A DNA stretch of 63,095 nt. It comes from a virus. Positions 20,739 through 29,540 of this stretch are shown here, piece by piece. Location: IMG/VR virus record IMGVR_UViG_3300044617_000558, positions 1-63,095 of that record; one strand, written 5' to 3'. The number at the start of each line of letters is the position of its first letter. The stretch's first letter is position 1. The position numbers were made by a program, and so were the translations under genes. The notes beneath the pieces are model-generated. The model had not been told where the DNA came from. It saw nothing but the letters and a program-made list of their open reading frames with translations, and did not search any database.

Positions 20739-22155
20739 GAATAAGCCTATAACATTTCACTGGATGTGGAGAAGACACTGGCAGATAAATGACAGCATTG
20801 AAAACCTAGACCTTAAGGGAATTCTTGGTATGGCACAAGAACTAGATAATGCTAATGTAAAGTCTGTATTGCTTCCATATGGACCAGGAGGTATTGATTT
20901 TTCATTAGTAATAAAAGAGGCATTAGAAAAAACAAATCAACTAATAATGACAATCGCTTTACCAGCATATGGCGTAAGCCCAGATTATGCTGCAAAGATT
21001 CTTGAAACCTTAAATCGTTTTGCTCCTGGAAGAATTGGTGTAAACATGGTTGCTGGAAGATGGGGAGACGAAGGCAATGGTCATTCTGAAAAGTTGGTAA
21101 TCGATCACTATATGCACGATCCTTCATTGATTGACACCCTTGAAAAAAGAGTTGCCATATCTGAAGTTTGGATGGACAAGGTAATGGCTTTAATGGAAAA
21201 CCATCAGCACAAAACACACATGGCAGTCGTTGGCTCATCAGATACAACAATAAGAATAGCAAACAAGCATTGCGAATATATCTATGTTGATGATAATTTA
21301 TTGTTTAAAGAACAGTTTAAAAAGATTGATCTAGATAAGGTGAAGCCAATAGTGATTATTGATCCACTTATTACGACACATCCAGACGATGAAAAGTATG
21401 TCAAGTATGATAAGAATGCTCCAGTTAGACAGCAGCATCATTTGATAAAAGGAAAATTAGTCGATGTTGTGGCACAAATAAGAAATCTATCTGAGAAATT
21501 TGGCATTTATGACTTTATGATTCATACTGATCAAGAAGATATTAGCAAGTTGTTAGACATGGTAAAAAACTTTAATGACATTGTGGTTCCTGAAGGAAAT
21601 GTAATCGGCTACTCTGATCTAACAGTAAAAAACTTTAATAAAATTGGAGGGAGTCCTAGCAATATCAAGGTGTTTAATGATTACTTAAGCAAAGAGGAAT
21701 GTGAACACATCATAGGACTTATAGAAAGTACAGAGACAAGCAATAATCGTCCTTTGCAGCCAGATAGTTCTGGAAATCCTGCAATATCTTTGTTGTATTA
21801 CGACTCACTCACCTATTCAGAAAAATATATACCTGGTATTCAGGCTATACTAGAAAAAGAATTTGGTGTAAAACTAAAGCCAAGGAATTCTCGTTTTGCT
21901 CAATGGGTTCATAATAATAGTCAAACTATTCCAATAGATGATATGGGTCATAAAGACTCAAACCATTTAGCAGGATGGGTTTATCTAAATGATGACTACG
22001 ATGGTGGAGGTTTGTCTTTTATTAATCAGGGATTATCACTTAAGCCAAAGGCTGGTGATCTGATTCTGTACCCTGGAAATCCTCACTATTGGTATCATGT
22101 AGGACCAGCAAATGGTTCGAGATACATTATGCCAATATGGTTTGATTTTGTATAA
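20728..22155 (+). CDS. LLM flavin oxidoreductase fused to 2OG/Fe(II) oxygenase
   Basis: A 475-aa two-domain protein. Residues about 1-285 read as a luciferase-like (LLM) flavin-dependent monooxygenase related to SsuD alkanesulfonate monooxygenase (TFHWMWRRHWQI at the start, RFAPGRIGVNMVAGRWGDEGNG near 95-115, RVAISEVW). Residues about 305-475 are a prolyl-4-hydroxylase-like 2OG domain with H408-K-D410, H457 and R465. Both active-site sets look intact. I know of no standard family with this fusion. Last gene of the operon starting at 19867. Sulfonate or hydroxyl-group chemistry is possible; the substrate is unknown. Confidence 0.75.
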   Translation: MENKNKPITFHWMWRRHWQINDSIENLDLKGILGMAQELDNANVKSVLLPYGPGGIDFSLVIKEALEKTNQLIMTIALPAYGVSPDYAAKILETLNRFAPGRIGVNMVAGRWGDEGNGHSEKLVIDHYMHDPSLIDTLEKRVAISEVWMDKVMALMENHQHKTHMAVVGSSDTTIRIANKHCEYIYVDDNLLFKEQFKKIDLDKVKPIVIIDPLITTHPDDEKYVKYDKNAPVRQQHHLIKGKLVDVVAQIRNLSEKFGIYDFMIHTDQEDISKLLDMVKNFNDIVVPEGNVIGYSDLTVKNFNKIGGSPSNIKVFNDYLSKEECEHIIGLIESTETSNNRPLQPDSSGNPAISLLYYDSLTYSEKYIPGIQAILEKEFGVKLKPRNSRFAQWVHNNSQTIPIDDMGHKDSNHLAGWVYLNDDYDGGGLSFINQGLSLKPKAGDLILYPGNPHYWYHVGPANGSRYIMPIWFDFV

Positions 22156-22170
22156 TGGTATAATAATTAA

Positions 22171-22296
22171 ATGGAAAAGTCTAAGTGTTTTTTTTGTAAC
22201 AAGGATGCTACACATTACGATATAGTGGTAAACCATGAAGATTTTATCGTTGCAGATGTGTGTATGACCCATTTGTCTATGGGGTTAGTATCCTAG
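22171..22296 (+). CDS. 41-aa zinc-finger protein, leaderless
   Basis: MEKSKCFFCNKDATHYDIVVNHEDFIVADVCMTHLSMGLVS: CxxC...H...CxxH, a DUF7455-like mini zinc site. TATAAT (22159-22164), 6 nt, ATG. Precedes the second sulfotransferase by one base. Confidence 0.65.
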   Translation: MEKSKCFFCNKDATHYDIVVNHEDFIVADVCMTHLSMGLVS

Positions 22297-22297
22297 T

Positions 22298-22813
22298 ATG
22301 AATTTACCCAAAATAGTTGCTTACCCAAGGTCTGGTACTCACTATCTTCAAAACCTAATACTTGCACACTCTTCTCAAAAAATAACATTTAGCCACTATG
22401 CAGTTCCTGAAAATATTTTTATTGTGACTATTGTAAGAGATCCTTTTGATAGTATTCAATCTTTTATGGCAATGAGAAAGCACTATAATCCAGAAACATA
22501 TAAGGAGACTGACTACCTAGACTACTATGTTGGACTGTATAAATATTTAGATCTAAATGCTAATATAATTATTGATTATAATGATCTAATCAATTTTCCC
22601 GAAGAAACAACAAAAACGATATGTGATTTAATTGGTTTTGAAAAAAACATATCCGACTACGATGTTCTTGGTGACAACAAAGACATAGAATATTTAGTGT
22701 CTAGCAAAAAGGTTAAAGAATATAATGAAGAATATTTTAAAATAGAAGACATGTCAAACTGCTATAATGAGTACAACAAACTTTTATCTAAAGTAAACAG
22801 AGTGAGGAACTAG
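22298..22813 (+). CDS. Sulfotransferase-family protein 2
   Basis: A 171-aa protein with AYPRSGTHYLQN (about 8-19), the PAPS 5' loop, and IVRDPFDSIQSF (about 46-57), the 3' phosphate motif. Related to 19140-19706. Co-transcribed with the zinc protein upstream and the SGNH-like gene downstream, linking sulfate transfer with acyl chemistry. Confidence 0.75.
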   Translation: MNLPKIVAYPRSGTHYLQNLILAHSSQKITFSHYAVPENIFIVTIVRDPFDSIQSFMAMRKHYNPETYKETDYLDYYVGLYKYLDLNANIIIDYNDLINFPEETTKTICDLIGFEKNISDYDVLGDNKDIEYLVSSKKVKEYNEEYFKIEDMSNCYNEYNKLLSKVNRVRN

Positions 22814-22817
22814 GACC

Positions 22818-23825
22818 ATGGTACAAATTACAAAAAATATCTTAGACTTTTATGAAGATAATGAAACCAATCACTACTACTTAAAAAAATATTTTACAAA
22901 CACTCTTGAGATTGGCTATTACCCTCCATATGCAACAAATGTTGTTCTAAATAAGTCAAACGGAGAGTCTTTTTTGCCGACTGTAGATGAACAGAATACA
23001 TACGAAATTAATGGACTTGGCATGCGTGGAGAAGTGTATCCTGATGCCGATATTTTAGCCTCTGGTTGTTCCATCACATTTGGCATTGGTGTCCCAGAAG
23101 ATGGAAGATGGACAAATATTTTAAGCAAAAAGATGAATAGAGAAGTAATGAACCTAGGAAATCCTGGAAATTCTGTATCAACTGTATGTGAAAATGTTAT
23201 TCGTTACTGTATGAATAACAAAATGCCAAAAGAAATTTTTTGTTTGATGCCAGATTTTTTTAGAAGTATGGTTGTTGTAGACAAAGAATTTTATAAGTCA
23301 GGAGTAAAAAGAGAAAACGTTGGTGTAAGTGATTATTTAGAATTGATGTTTTGTAATCCTGTAGTTAAAACAGATAGCCGTGTTGTATATATGGAAACAA
23401 AAAATAAAGAAAACATAGAGGACGCAGTATCTCCGCATCAATTAATTTTAAATGCTGTAACCTCTATTTATGCTCTAGAGTCATTCTGCTTATCAAACAA
23501 CATAAAACTATACTGGACAACATGGGATAGGGCAAGTTCTGAAATAATGTACCAACTATCGGACATTAAAGATTTTAAACTAAAGAACTTTGTTCCTTTT
23601 TACCCAAGACATGCGATAGGACACCTTCAGTATTTTCTAAAAAGAACTTGTTTTTCAGACCACAATTCTGATTTTAAGGATCATTTATGTTGGCATGATG
23701 GATCTGATTACTCTGTTATAAATTATAAAAAAGAACCTACGCATTGTCATCCAGGAATTCATTACCAAGAGCATGTGGCAGACTTTTTTTATGGCCTATA
23801 CAGTCAAAATAATTCAATAGTTTGA
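22818..23825 (+). CDS. SGNH-like hydrolase family protein (paralog 2)
   Basis: A 335-aa protein: block I ASGCSITFGIG (about 80-90), NLGNPGNS, CLMPDFFRS, and a C-terminal HPGIHYQEHVADFFY block carrying the likely catalytic His. About two thirds of residues in the core match the third paralog at 25103 by eye. GGAC precedes the ATG weakly. Probably acts on glycan or lipid acyl groups; no direct evidence. Confidence 0.65.
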   Translation: MVQITKNILDFYEDNETNHYYLKKYFTNTLEIGYYPPYATNVVLNKSNGESFLPTVDEQNTYEINGLGMRGEVYPDADILASGCSITFGIGVPEDGRWTNILSKKMNREVMNLGNPGNSVSTVCENVIRYCMNNKMPKEIFCLMPDFFRSMVVVDKEFYKSGVKRENVGVSDYLELMFCNPVVKTDSRVVYMETKNKENIEDAVSPHQLILNAVTSIYALESFCLSNNIKLYWTTWDRASSEIMYQLSDIKDFKLKNFVPFYPRHAIGHLQYFLKRTCFSDHNSDFKDHLCWHDGSDYSVINYKKEPTHCHPGIHYQEHVADFFYGLYSQNNSIV

Positions 23826-23856
23826 CTTATTTCTCAGTTTAAGGTATACTGGATAT

Positions 23857-24087
23857 ATGATTCAATGGATTGCTGACTATGCACACTGGGTGCTTGCCTG
23901 TATTGGCGTATCTGGTATTTATTTTGTTGGAAGAAAAACCCTATGGGGATGGTTTGTGCTATTATTTAATGAGTGCTTATGGATAGCGTATGCCTTAGTT
24001 ACAGACCAGTACGGTTTTATCTTTGCAGCAGTAGCATACGGCGCTGTTTATATTAGATCATATCTTCACTGGAGGAGAGATGCTTAA
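23857..24087 (+). CDS. 76-aa two-helix membrane protein, leaderless
   Basis: MIQWIADYAHWVLACIGVSGIYFVGRKTLWGWFVLLFNECLWIAYALVTDQYGFIFAAVAYGAVYIRSYLHW... has two to three membrane segments. TTGACT-17-TATACT, 6 nt, ATG: a near-consensus leaderless promoter. The WxxL/YxxxxxxWxWxxxLxNExxWxxYA pattern is found in small phage membrane proteins. Confidence 0.65.
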   Translation: MIQWIADYAHWVLACIGVSGIYFVGRKTLWGWFVLLFNECLWIAYALVTDQYGFIFAAVAYGAVYIRSYLHWRRDA

Positions 24088-24289
24088 GCATTACGATATA
24101 CCCGATCCTTTCCAAACCTTTGTAGCCAAGAAGTATTCTAACGCTAAAGGCTATGTGCATGACTTCTTTACTGGGGAATGGTCTTATAGATGTTCTTGCT
24201 GCAAGGAAGATCTTTATGCTCCGTCCCGCAAAATTATGACAAAGATTCGTCTCTATCATACAAGGAATGAGTGCTTAGGTGGATACTAA
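24080..24289 (+). CDS. 69-aa zinc-binding hypothetical protein
   Basis: MLKHYDIPDPFQTFVAKKYSNAKGYVHDFFTGEWSYRCSCCKEDLY... with C-x-CC and a late H/C pair. GGAGGAGAG upstream; overlaps both neighbours. Confidence 0.6.
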   Translation: MLKHYDIPDPFQTFVAKKYSNAKGYVHDFFTGEWSYRCSCCKEDLYAPSRKIMTKIRLYHTRNECLGGY

Positions 24290-24395
24290 TCTATGCCTTG
24301 TTTGTTCATTAGACAGAGACTCAGAGTGGTTTTGGAATGCTCATCAAACAATGACTGATGGAAAGACATGGTGTGTTAATGCCAAGAGAGCCTAA
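24279..24395 (+). CDS. 38-aa zinc-binding protein (GTG start)
   Basis: VDTNLCLVCSLDRDSEWFWNAHQTMTDGKTWCVNAKRA: CxxC...H...C. The GTG overlaps the previous gene by 11 nt with AGGTGG context. Moderately supported by composition and overlap. Confidence 0.5.
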   Translation: MDTNLCLVCSLDRDSEWFWNAHQTMTDGKTWCVNAKRA

Positions 24396-24405
24396 GATTA
24401 CGAAG

Positions 24406-24504
24406 ATGGACTGGAGGTCCTTGGGCTATTGGCCAGTTTATAAGGATGGAAAGAAGGTGTGGGAAAAAGATGATAAATCATTCAACCAAGACAGAAAGAA
24501 CTAA
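24406..24504 (+). CDS. 32-aa hypothetical protein (tentative)
   Basis: MDWRSLGYWPVYKDGKKVWEKDDKSFNQDRKN. It overlaps the next gene by 35 nt, more than usual here, so one of the two starts may be wrong. Confidence 0.4.
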   Translation: MDWRSLGYWPVYKDGKKVWEKDDKSFNQDRKN

Positions 24505-24805
24505 AATACTTCCATTACGATGGATAGGAAATATATGTGGAGAGTTTGCTGGTAATCATTTAGTTAAGGCTATTGATTTAGATGAGGCATTAGATAGTAA
24601 TTTAGGATTTCGTTATAAATACCACGCAAAAATGTGGGTACTGCTTAATAAGCCTTATGAGCGTTGGGGAACATACTATATAATAGATACTGATAAATGG
24701 AAGAGCGAGATAGATCAAATGAGAATAGATATGTCAGATGAAGGATGGGATGACTATGACGCTTTTGGTAAGGCATATTGGGATAAAGATAAGGATAAAA
24801 AATGA
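24470..24805 (+). CDS. 111-aa hypothetical protein
   Basis: MINHSTKTERTKILPLRWIGNICGEFAGNHLVKAIDLDEALDSNLG... alpha/beta with an acidic tail ending in DKDKDKK. The start is uncertain (an in-frame ATG lies 24 nt upstream). Its end overlaps the next gene by ATGA. Confidence 0.55.
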   Translation: MINHSTKTERTKILPLRWIGNICGEFAGNHLVKAIDLDEALDSNLGFRYKYHAKMWVLLNKPYERWGTYYIIDTDKWKSEIDQMRIDMSDEGWDDYDAFGKAYWDKDKDKK

Positions 24806-24975
24806 GTATAGATGAAATGATGTTACGAGAAGAAATTGCAAGGGCTATTGAGGCTATTCCCGTTGAGGAATCTGTTACCAATGCCGTTGGTATGCGTATG
24901 CTTGCAGCAAAGGTTGCAAGAGGAGAAGATAACTACATGAATAGATGGTTTGAGAGGCAGGTAGATTTTGAATGA
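24802..24975 (+). CDS. 57-aa helical protein
   Basis: MSIDEMMLREEIARAIEAIPVEESVTNAVGMRMLAAKVARG..., one or two helices. ATGA overlaps on both sides. Unknown function; similar to short actinophage proteins. Confidence 0.6.
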   Translation: MSIDEMMLREEIARAIEAIPVEESVTNAVGMRMLAAKVARGEDNYMNRWFERQVDFE

Positions 24976-25061
24976 TTAGTTTATTCTTTTTAGTACCAGC
25001 ATTTATTGCAGGGTATGTAGCATGTTATTTTATTATGACATATAAAGTAAATCAAGATTAA
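24972..25061 (+). CDS. 29-aa membrane micro-protein
   Basis: MISLFFLVPAFIAGYVACYFIMTYKVNQD, single membrane helix. Overlaps the preceding gene by ATGA. Fits the recurring pattern of a hydrophobic peptide ending an operon. Confidence 0.55.
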   Translation: MISLFFLVPAFIAGYVACYFIMTYKVNQD

Positions 25062-25102
25062 GATAGGCTCATAAGTTATATCCATTTATGATATAATTAA
25101 TT

Positions 25103-26110
25103 ATGAAATTTTTAACAAGAGACATCTTGCCCTTTTATAAAGAAAATAAAGAAGATGGTTGGTATTTGAATAAGTTTTTTACAAATACATTAGAAGTTGG
25201 AAATTATTCACCATTTCAAGAGGGTGCTGTTAGTTCAAGTCGCAGGTCTGAAGGTAAAGAAGTAGACACAGTTGATGAAGTTAATACATACAAAATAAAT
25301 TCTATTGGATGTAGGGGAGAAATTGATGAAGACTCAGACATACTTGCCTCTGGTTGCTCTATTACCTTTGGTCTTGGTGTTCCAGAAGATGGAAGATGGA
25401 CAAATCTTTTAAGCAAAAAGATTAATAGAAGTGTTACTAATCTGGGTGGACCTGGAGCCTCAGTAGAAAGTATTTGTTTTAATTTAATACAGTACTGTCT
25501 AAACACCAAAATGCCGAAAGAGATTTTTTGCTTAATGCCAGACTTTTTTAGAAGCATGATTGTTGTAGATAAAGAATTTTATAAATCAAAAGTTAATAGA
25601 GGATCTATGGGTACACAAGATCCCCTAGGTTATGTTTTTTGTAACCCAAAAGTAATTAAAGATGGTAAATCATTTTTTATGGAGATTGAAGATAAAAAAT
25701 ACGTAGAGGACTCAACTTCTCCACACCAACTAATAATGAACTCTATTAGGTACATTTATATGCTAGAAGCATTCTGTGCATCAAATAATATAAAACTACA
25801 CTGGTCAGTTTGGGACCCACCAAGTTCTTATATTTTAGAAGAATTAGGCAAAATGAAAGATTTTAAATTAAAAAACTTTTCATCATTTTATCCTCCTAAC
25901 TCAGAATATAATGGTCCTGGATCAATGATAGATTTTGCTTGTGACCCAAGAAACCATAAACACGAGTTTAGAGATCACCCATCATGGATTAAAGGTTCTG
26001 ATTATGCTTTTATAGATGGTAAAAAAACATATGTAAATTCTCATCCTGGAATTCATATTCAAGAACATTTTGCAGATTTTTTTTATAATATATACAATAA
26101 AGACAAATAA
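25103..26110 (+). CDS. SGNH-like hydrolase family protein (paralog 3)
   Basis: A 335-aa protein close to 22818-23825: ASGCSITFGLG, LGGPGAS, CLMPDFFRS and HPGIHIQEHFADFFY are all conserved in place. TATAAT with 5 nt before the ATG, so leaderless or nearly so. The pair is a recent duplication separated by six small genes. Confidence 0.65.
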   Translation: MKFLTRDILPFYKENKEDGWYLNKFFTNTLEVGNYSPFQEGAVSSSRRSEGKEVDTVDEVNTYKINSIGCRGEIDEDSDILASGCSITFGLGVPEDGRWTNLLSKKINRSVTNLGGPGASVESICFNLIQYCLNTKMPKEIFCLMPDFFRSMIVVDKEFYKSKVNRGSMGTQDPLGYVFCNPKVIKDGKSFFMEIEDKKYVEDSTSPHQLIMNSIRYIYMLEAFCASNNIKLHWSVWDPPSSYILEELGKMKDFKLKNFSSFYPPNSEYNGPGSMIDFACDPRNHKHEFRDHPSWIKGSDYAFIDGKKTYVNSHPGIHIQEHFADFFYNIYNKDK

Positions 26111-26163
26111 AACTAATAAGAATTTTATTTGACAAACCTAAAGATGCAGAGTACAATTAATAT

Positions 26164-26613
26164 ATGAAACCAACAGCGCACATATACGATGTAGATGGAA
26201 CCCTAGCCAATGTAGATCCATACCTACATCATGTTCGTGGCCCTAATAGGGACTACAACGCCTTTCATGAGGCTTCTATAGATGCCCTGCCAAATGTAGA
26301 AGTTGTTGAGATGCTAAATAATTCTGTTAGTGATGGTCATTCTATTTTGGTTGTTACGTCTCGTAAAGAAAAGTATCGTGGACTGACCTCTATGTGGCTT
26401 GCCAAGAACAATATCAGATCACATGGCTTGTTCATGAGAGCAGATGACGATAACAGGCCAGACTATGAAGTAAAGAAAGATATTCTTGATAATATCAGTA
26501 GTCTATGGAATGTAACTCATGCTGTTGATGACAATCCAAATGTGATAAGATTGTGGGAAGACCACAAAATTCCTACAACCAAAATAGGAACATGGGATGG
26601 GAATAAGAATTGA
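26164..26613 (+). CDS. HAD-family phosphatase (polynucleotide 3'-phosphatase-like), leaderless
   Basis: A 149-aa protein with HAD motif I DVDGTLA (about 9-15), motif II TSRKE (about 65-69) and DDNPNVI near the end. The length and motif order resemble the phosphatase half of T4 polynucleotide kinase and related phage proteins. Likely removes phosphate from nucleic-acid ends or nucleotides. TTGACA-17-TACAAT, 6 nt, ATG gives one of the clearest leaderless promoters in the window. Confidence 0.75.
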   Translation: MKPTAHIYDVDGTLANVDPYLHHVRGPNRDYNAFHEASIDALPNVEVVEMLNNSVSDGHSILVVTSRKEKYRGLTSMWLAKNNIRSHGLFMRADDDNRPDYEVKKDILDNISSLWNVTHAVDDNPNVIRLWEDHKIPTTKIGTWDGNKN

Positions 26614-26644
26614 CAGGCAACCTAGAGAATGGTATGATTAGTAT

Positions 26645-26806
26645 ATGAAACAGACAAACAATAAGGTATCTCAACATAAAATTAAGAGAGCCGCTAAGAA
26701 CAAGAAAAGAACACAGTCTAAGCCACACCTTTCAAAGTTTGAACGCAAACAGCAAAGGATCAGAGAAGAAATTATCCTAGGCTCATTGCATTCTATACCT
26801 AATTAG
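26645..26806 (+). CDS. 53-aa basic protein, leaderless
   Basis: MKQTNNKVSQHKIKRAAKNKKRTQSKPHLSKFERKQQRIREE..., very rich in Lys/Arg. TTGACA-17-TATGAT, 6 nt, ATG. Possibly nucleic-acid binding. Confidence 0.65.
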   Translation: MKQTNNKVSQHKIKRAAKNKKRTQSKPHLSKFERKQQRIREEIILGSLHSIPN

Positions 26807-26820
26807 AACTGGAGATATTC

Positions 26821-26964
26821 ATGGTAGATCATGACGAGTTAAACAAAATATCAAAAGAACTAAAACGCTACATAATTAAACAACATATGAAAACATATTA
26901 TCATACCACTATTGGTATCTTATGCTTTCTGCTTGGAACATTCTTTGGATTACTAATCAAATAA
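26821..26964 (+). CDS. 47-aa membrane protein
   Basis: MVDHDELNKISKELKRYIIKQHMKTYYHTTIGILCFLLGTFFGLLIK: basic helix then one membrane helix. GGAG upstream. Ends 6 nt before a tRNA. Confidence 0.6.
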   Translation: MVDHDELNKISKELKRYIIKQHMKTYYHTTIGILCFLLGTFFGLLIK

Positions 26965-26970
26965 GGACTA

Positions 26971-27044
26971 GCACCAGTAGCCAAGTTGGTTAAGGCACCG
27001 AACTCATAATTCGGCTATCGTAGGTTCAAGTCCTACCTGGTGTA
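26971..27044 (+). tRNA. tRNA-Met (CAT)
   Basis: Acceptor GCACCAG/CTGGTGT, anticodon stem CCGAA/TTCGG with loop CTCATAA, T-arm GTAGG-TTCAAGT-CCTAC. With a CAT anticodon it could also be a lysidine-modified tRNA-Ile2. No CCA encoded. Confidence 0.9.
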
Positions 27045-27048
27045 CTAG

Positions 27049-27122
27049 ACATCTGTAACTCAGTTGGTTAGAGTACCTGCCTTATATGCAGAGAGCCGAA
27101 GGTTCAAGTCCTTCCAGATGTA
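27049..27122 (+). tRNA. tRNA-Ile (TAT)
   Basis: Acceptor ACATCTG/CAGATGT is perfect; anticodon loop CTTATAT gives TAT (reads AUA). T-arm GAAGG-TTCAAGT-CCTTC. The outermost anticodon-stem pair is mismatched. A rare-codon tRNA in most Actinobacteria. Confidence 0.85.
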
Positions 27123-27126
27123 CTTT

Positions 27127-27199
27127 GTCTCCATCGTCTAGTGGCCTAGGACTCTGCCCTTTCACGGCAGCAACACGGATTCGAATTCCGTTGGAGATA
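27127..27199 (+). tRNA. tRNA-Glu (TTC)
   Basis: Acceptor GTCTCCA/TGGAGAT, anticodon stem CTGCC/GGCAG with loop CTTTCAC, T-arm ACGGA-TTCGAAT-TCCGT. Confidence 0.9.
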
Positions 27200-27203
27200 C
27201 CAA

Positions 27204-27276
27204 ACCTCTGTAGTTCAGTGGACAGAACGTTGGACTTCTAAGCCAAGCGTCGCAGGTTCGATTCCTGCCAGGGGTA
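27204..27276 (+). tRNA. tRNA-Arg (TCT)
   Basis: Acceptor ACCTCTG/CAGGGGT, loop CTTCTAA with anticodon TCT (reads AGA), T-arm GCAGG-TTCGATT-CCTGC. AGA codons are frequent in this phage. Confidence 0.88.
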
Positions 27277-27318
27277 CATGGTATAATTTAATTACCTAGA
27301 TAACAGAAAGAGAAACTC

Positions 27319-29367
27319 ATGAGCGAAGAAAAGTGTCCTTACACTGGACAAACCTATACAACTGAAGCCAGAACCAATAAGGACTGGTGGCCTAATCAAT
27401 TAGACTTATCGTCATTACGGAAGCATTCAGAAAAGTCTGACCCCATGGGAGATAATTTTAACTATGCTAATGAGTTTAATGCTTTAGACCTTGACGCTAT
27501 TAAGTATGATATCAATACACTTCTAACTACCTCGCAAGATTGGTGGCCTGCAGACTACGGCAACTATGGTCCATTTTTTATTCGTATGGCATGGCATAGT
27601 GCTGGTACATACAGAGTAACTGATGGTCGTGGTGGTGCTGGAGAAGGTCTACATAGATTTGCTCCACAAAACTCTTGGCCAGATAACGGCAACCTTGATA
27701 AGGCCCGTCGTTTGTTATGGCCGATCAAGCAGAAGTACGGTAAGAAGATTTCCTGGGCAGACCTAATGATTCTTGCAGGTAACGTTGCTCTTGAGAACAT
27801 GGGCTTCAAGACATTTGGTTTTGCTGGTGGTCGTGCAGATGTATGGGAGTCTGATGACACATACTGGGGTACAGAAAAAGAATGGCTTGCTGATAACCGT
27901 TATAGCGGAGATCGTGAGTTAGAAAATCCTCTTGCTGCAGTACAAATGGGTCTCATCTATGTAAACCCAGAAGGACCTGATGGAAACCCTGATCCAGTTC
28001 TTTCTGCAAGAGACATTCGTGAAACATTTGCTCGAATGGCGATGAATGATGAAGAGACAGTTGCACTAATTGCAGGTGGTCATGCATTTGGTAAGGCACA
28101 CGGTGCAGGAGATCCCTCACATGTTGGTCCAAACCCAGAGGCTGCTCCTCTTGAAGACCTTGGTCTTGGATGGAAGAATTCATTTGGCAAGGGTAATGCA
28201 GAAGATACTATAACAAGTGGTATTGAAGGTGCATGGACTGCAACTCCTACTAAGTGGGACAACTCATACCTTAAGTTATTGTTTAAGTATGATTGGACAC
28301 AAACAAAGTCACCTGCTGGTGCAACACAATGGATTCCAACAGATGAGTCTGCTGCTAATTTAGTTCCAGATGCACACATTGAGGGTAAGTTCCATGCTCC
28401 AGTTATGACAACTGCAGACCTTGCATTGAGGTTTGATCCTGAGTATGAAAAGATTTCACGCAGATTCCTTGAGGACTTTGACTACTTCTCAGATCAGTTT
28501 GCTCGTGCATGGTTTAAATTAACTCATCGTGATATGGGTCCAATTTCTCGTTATCTTGGCAAAGAAGTTCCTTCTGAGAGACTAATATGGCAGGATCCAG
28601 TTGGAGATGTTACACGGTACAGTCTAACGCAAGAAGATGTTGATGCAATTAAGGAAAAAATAATTAATTCAGGACTGTCGGTATCTGATTTAGTAACTAC
28701 TGCTTGGGCATCTGCTTCTACATTCCGAAAGACAGACAAGCGTGGTGGTGCTAACGGTGCTCGTATTGTTCTTGCTCCTCAAAATACTTGGGCAGTTAAT
28801 GATTACGATGCTATTGATAGGGTCGTAACAGTATTAGAAAAAATTAAGGAAGAGTTTAACGTTTCTCTCGCTGATCTAATTGTGTTTGCTGGTTTAGTTG
28901 GTGTTCAACTTGCTGCTCACAACTCTGAGGTCGGAGTAGTTATTAGTGCTAAATTTAGTCGTGGAGATGCAACTCAAGAACAAACAGATGTAGAATCGTT
29001 TGCAGTTCTTGAGCCAAAGTTTGATGCATTCCGTAACTATATTGATCCAAGCATTACTGCACCAGAAGAGGTCTTGCTAGTAGAAAAGGCAAACCTATTG
29101 GGACTAACTCCAGTAGAAATGGTTCTTCTCTTATCTGGAATGAGAATGCTAAGCAACAACAAGTTAGATAATAGTTATTTAATCAAACTGTTGTCCTATA
29201 TTAATGCTGAAGAAGCAGTAGATGTTCCTCGTGTAGACCTTATCATTGCTTCTAACTCAGAACTTAGAGCGATTGCTGAAGTTTATGCTTCTAGTGATGC
29301 TAAAGAAAAGTTTGTTCATGATTTTGTTTCAGCATGGACAAAGGTAATGAACGCAGATCTGTTTTAA
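27319..29367 (+). CDS. Catalase-peroxidase KatG
   Basis: A 682-aa bifunctional haem catalase-peroxidase that removes hydrogen peroxide. The N-terminal haem domain is complete: distal Arg89, Trp92 and His93 ([11 protein letters not shown]), Tyr214 ([10 protein letters not shown]) and Met240 ([12 protein letters not shown]) of the Met-Tyr-Trp adduct needed for catalase activity, and proximal His255 ([14 protein letters not shown]). The C-terminal domain (about 400-682) is present. It is slightly shorter than bacterial KatG (about 720-740 aa), mainly at the N-terminus. It has its own TATAAT (27282-27287) and AGAAAGAG ribosome site after four tRNAs, and ends with hairpin element copy 8. Probably acquired from a host; acI-type Actinobacteria carry katG. 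Confidence 0.95.
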   Translation: MSEEKCPYTGQTYTTEARTNKDWWPNQLDLSSLRKHSEKSDPMGDNFNYANEFNALDLDAIKYDINTLLTTSQDWWPADYGNYGPFFIRMAWHSAGTYRVTDGRGGAGEGLHRFAPQNSWPDNGNLDKARRLLWPIKQKYGKKISWADLMILAGNVALENMGFKTFGFAGGRADVWESDDTYWGTEKEWLADNRYSGDRELENPLAAVQMGLIYVNPEGPDGNPDPVLSARDIRETFARMAMNDEETVALIAGGHAFGKAHGAGDPSHVGPNPEAAPLEDLGLGWKNSFGKGNAEDTITSGIEGAWTATPTKWDNSYLKLLFKYDWTQTKSPAGATQWIPTDESAANLVPDAHIEGKFHAPVMTTADLALRFDPEYEKISRRFLEDFDYFSDQFARAWFKLTHRDMGPISRYLGKEVPSERLIWQDPVGDVTRYSLTQEDVDAIKEKIINSGLSVSDLVTTAWASASTFRKTDKRGGANGARIVLAPQNTWAVNDYDAIDRVVTVLEKIKEEFNVSLADLIVFAGLVGVQLAAHNSEVGVVISAKFSRGDATQEQTDVESFAVLEPKFDAFRNYIDPSITAPEEVLLVEKANLLGLTPVEMVLLLSGMRMLSNNKLDNSYLIKLLSYINAEEAVDVPRVDLIIASNSELRAIAEVYASSDAKEKFVHDFVSAWTKVMNADLF

Positions 29368-29383
29368 TATAAACAACCATAGT

Positions 29384-29407
29384 CCTGGGTATGACTTAAA
29401 ACTACCC
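29384..29407 (+). repeat. 24-nt 3' hairpin element, copy 8 (covariant)
   Basis: Same 24-nt layout, 16 nt after the katG stop, but with stem GGGTA/TACCC in place of GAGCA/TGCTC: two base pairs changed with compensation. Loop TGACTTAAAAC keeps the AAAC end. This is the best evidence that the element works as RNA. Confidence 0.75.
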
Positions 29408-29411
29408 AATA

Positions 29412-29540
29412 TTACTTTTTAGGATGCTTTGGTTCATATGGTGCGATCTTAGACTTAACTCGACCATCTTTGTATAGTCTAACAATCCATCCATCTTTAA
29501 TCTGAATAGGATTAAACGCTGCTGCTTTTTTCTTTGGCAT
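29412..29540 (-). CDS. 42-aa basic protein
   Basis: MPKKKAAAFNPIQIKDGWIVRLYKDGRVKSKIAPYEPKHPKK, a beta-hairpin with basic ends, similar to small phage proteins placed next to structural genes. Its ATG overlaps the upstream stop (TAATG). Convergent with katG. Confidence 0.6.
   Translation of the reverse strand: MPKKKAAAFNPIQIKDGWIVRLYKDGRVKSKIAPYEPKHPKK

Noticed and set aside
29384-29407. Simple katG terminator
   Set aside because: There is no T-run directly after the stem, and the sequence matches the 24-nt repeat family with compensatory changes.
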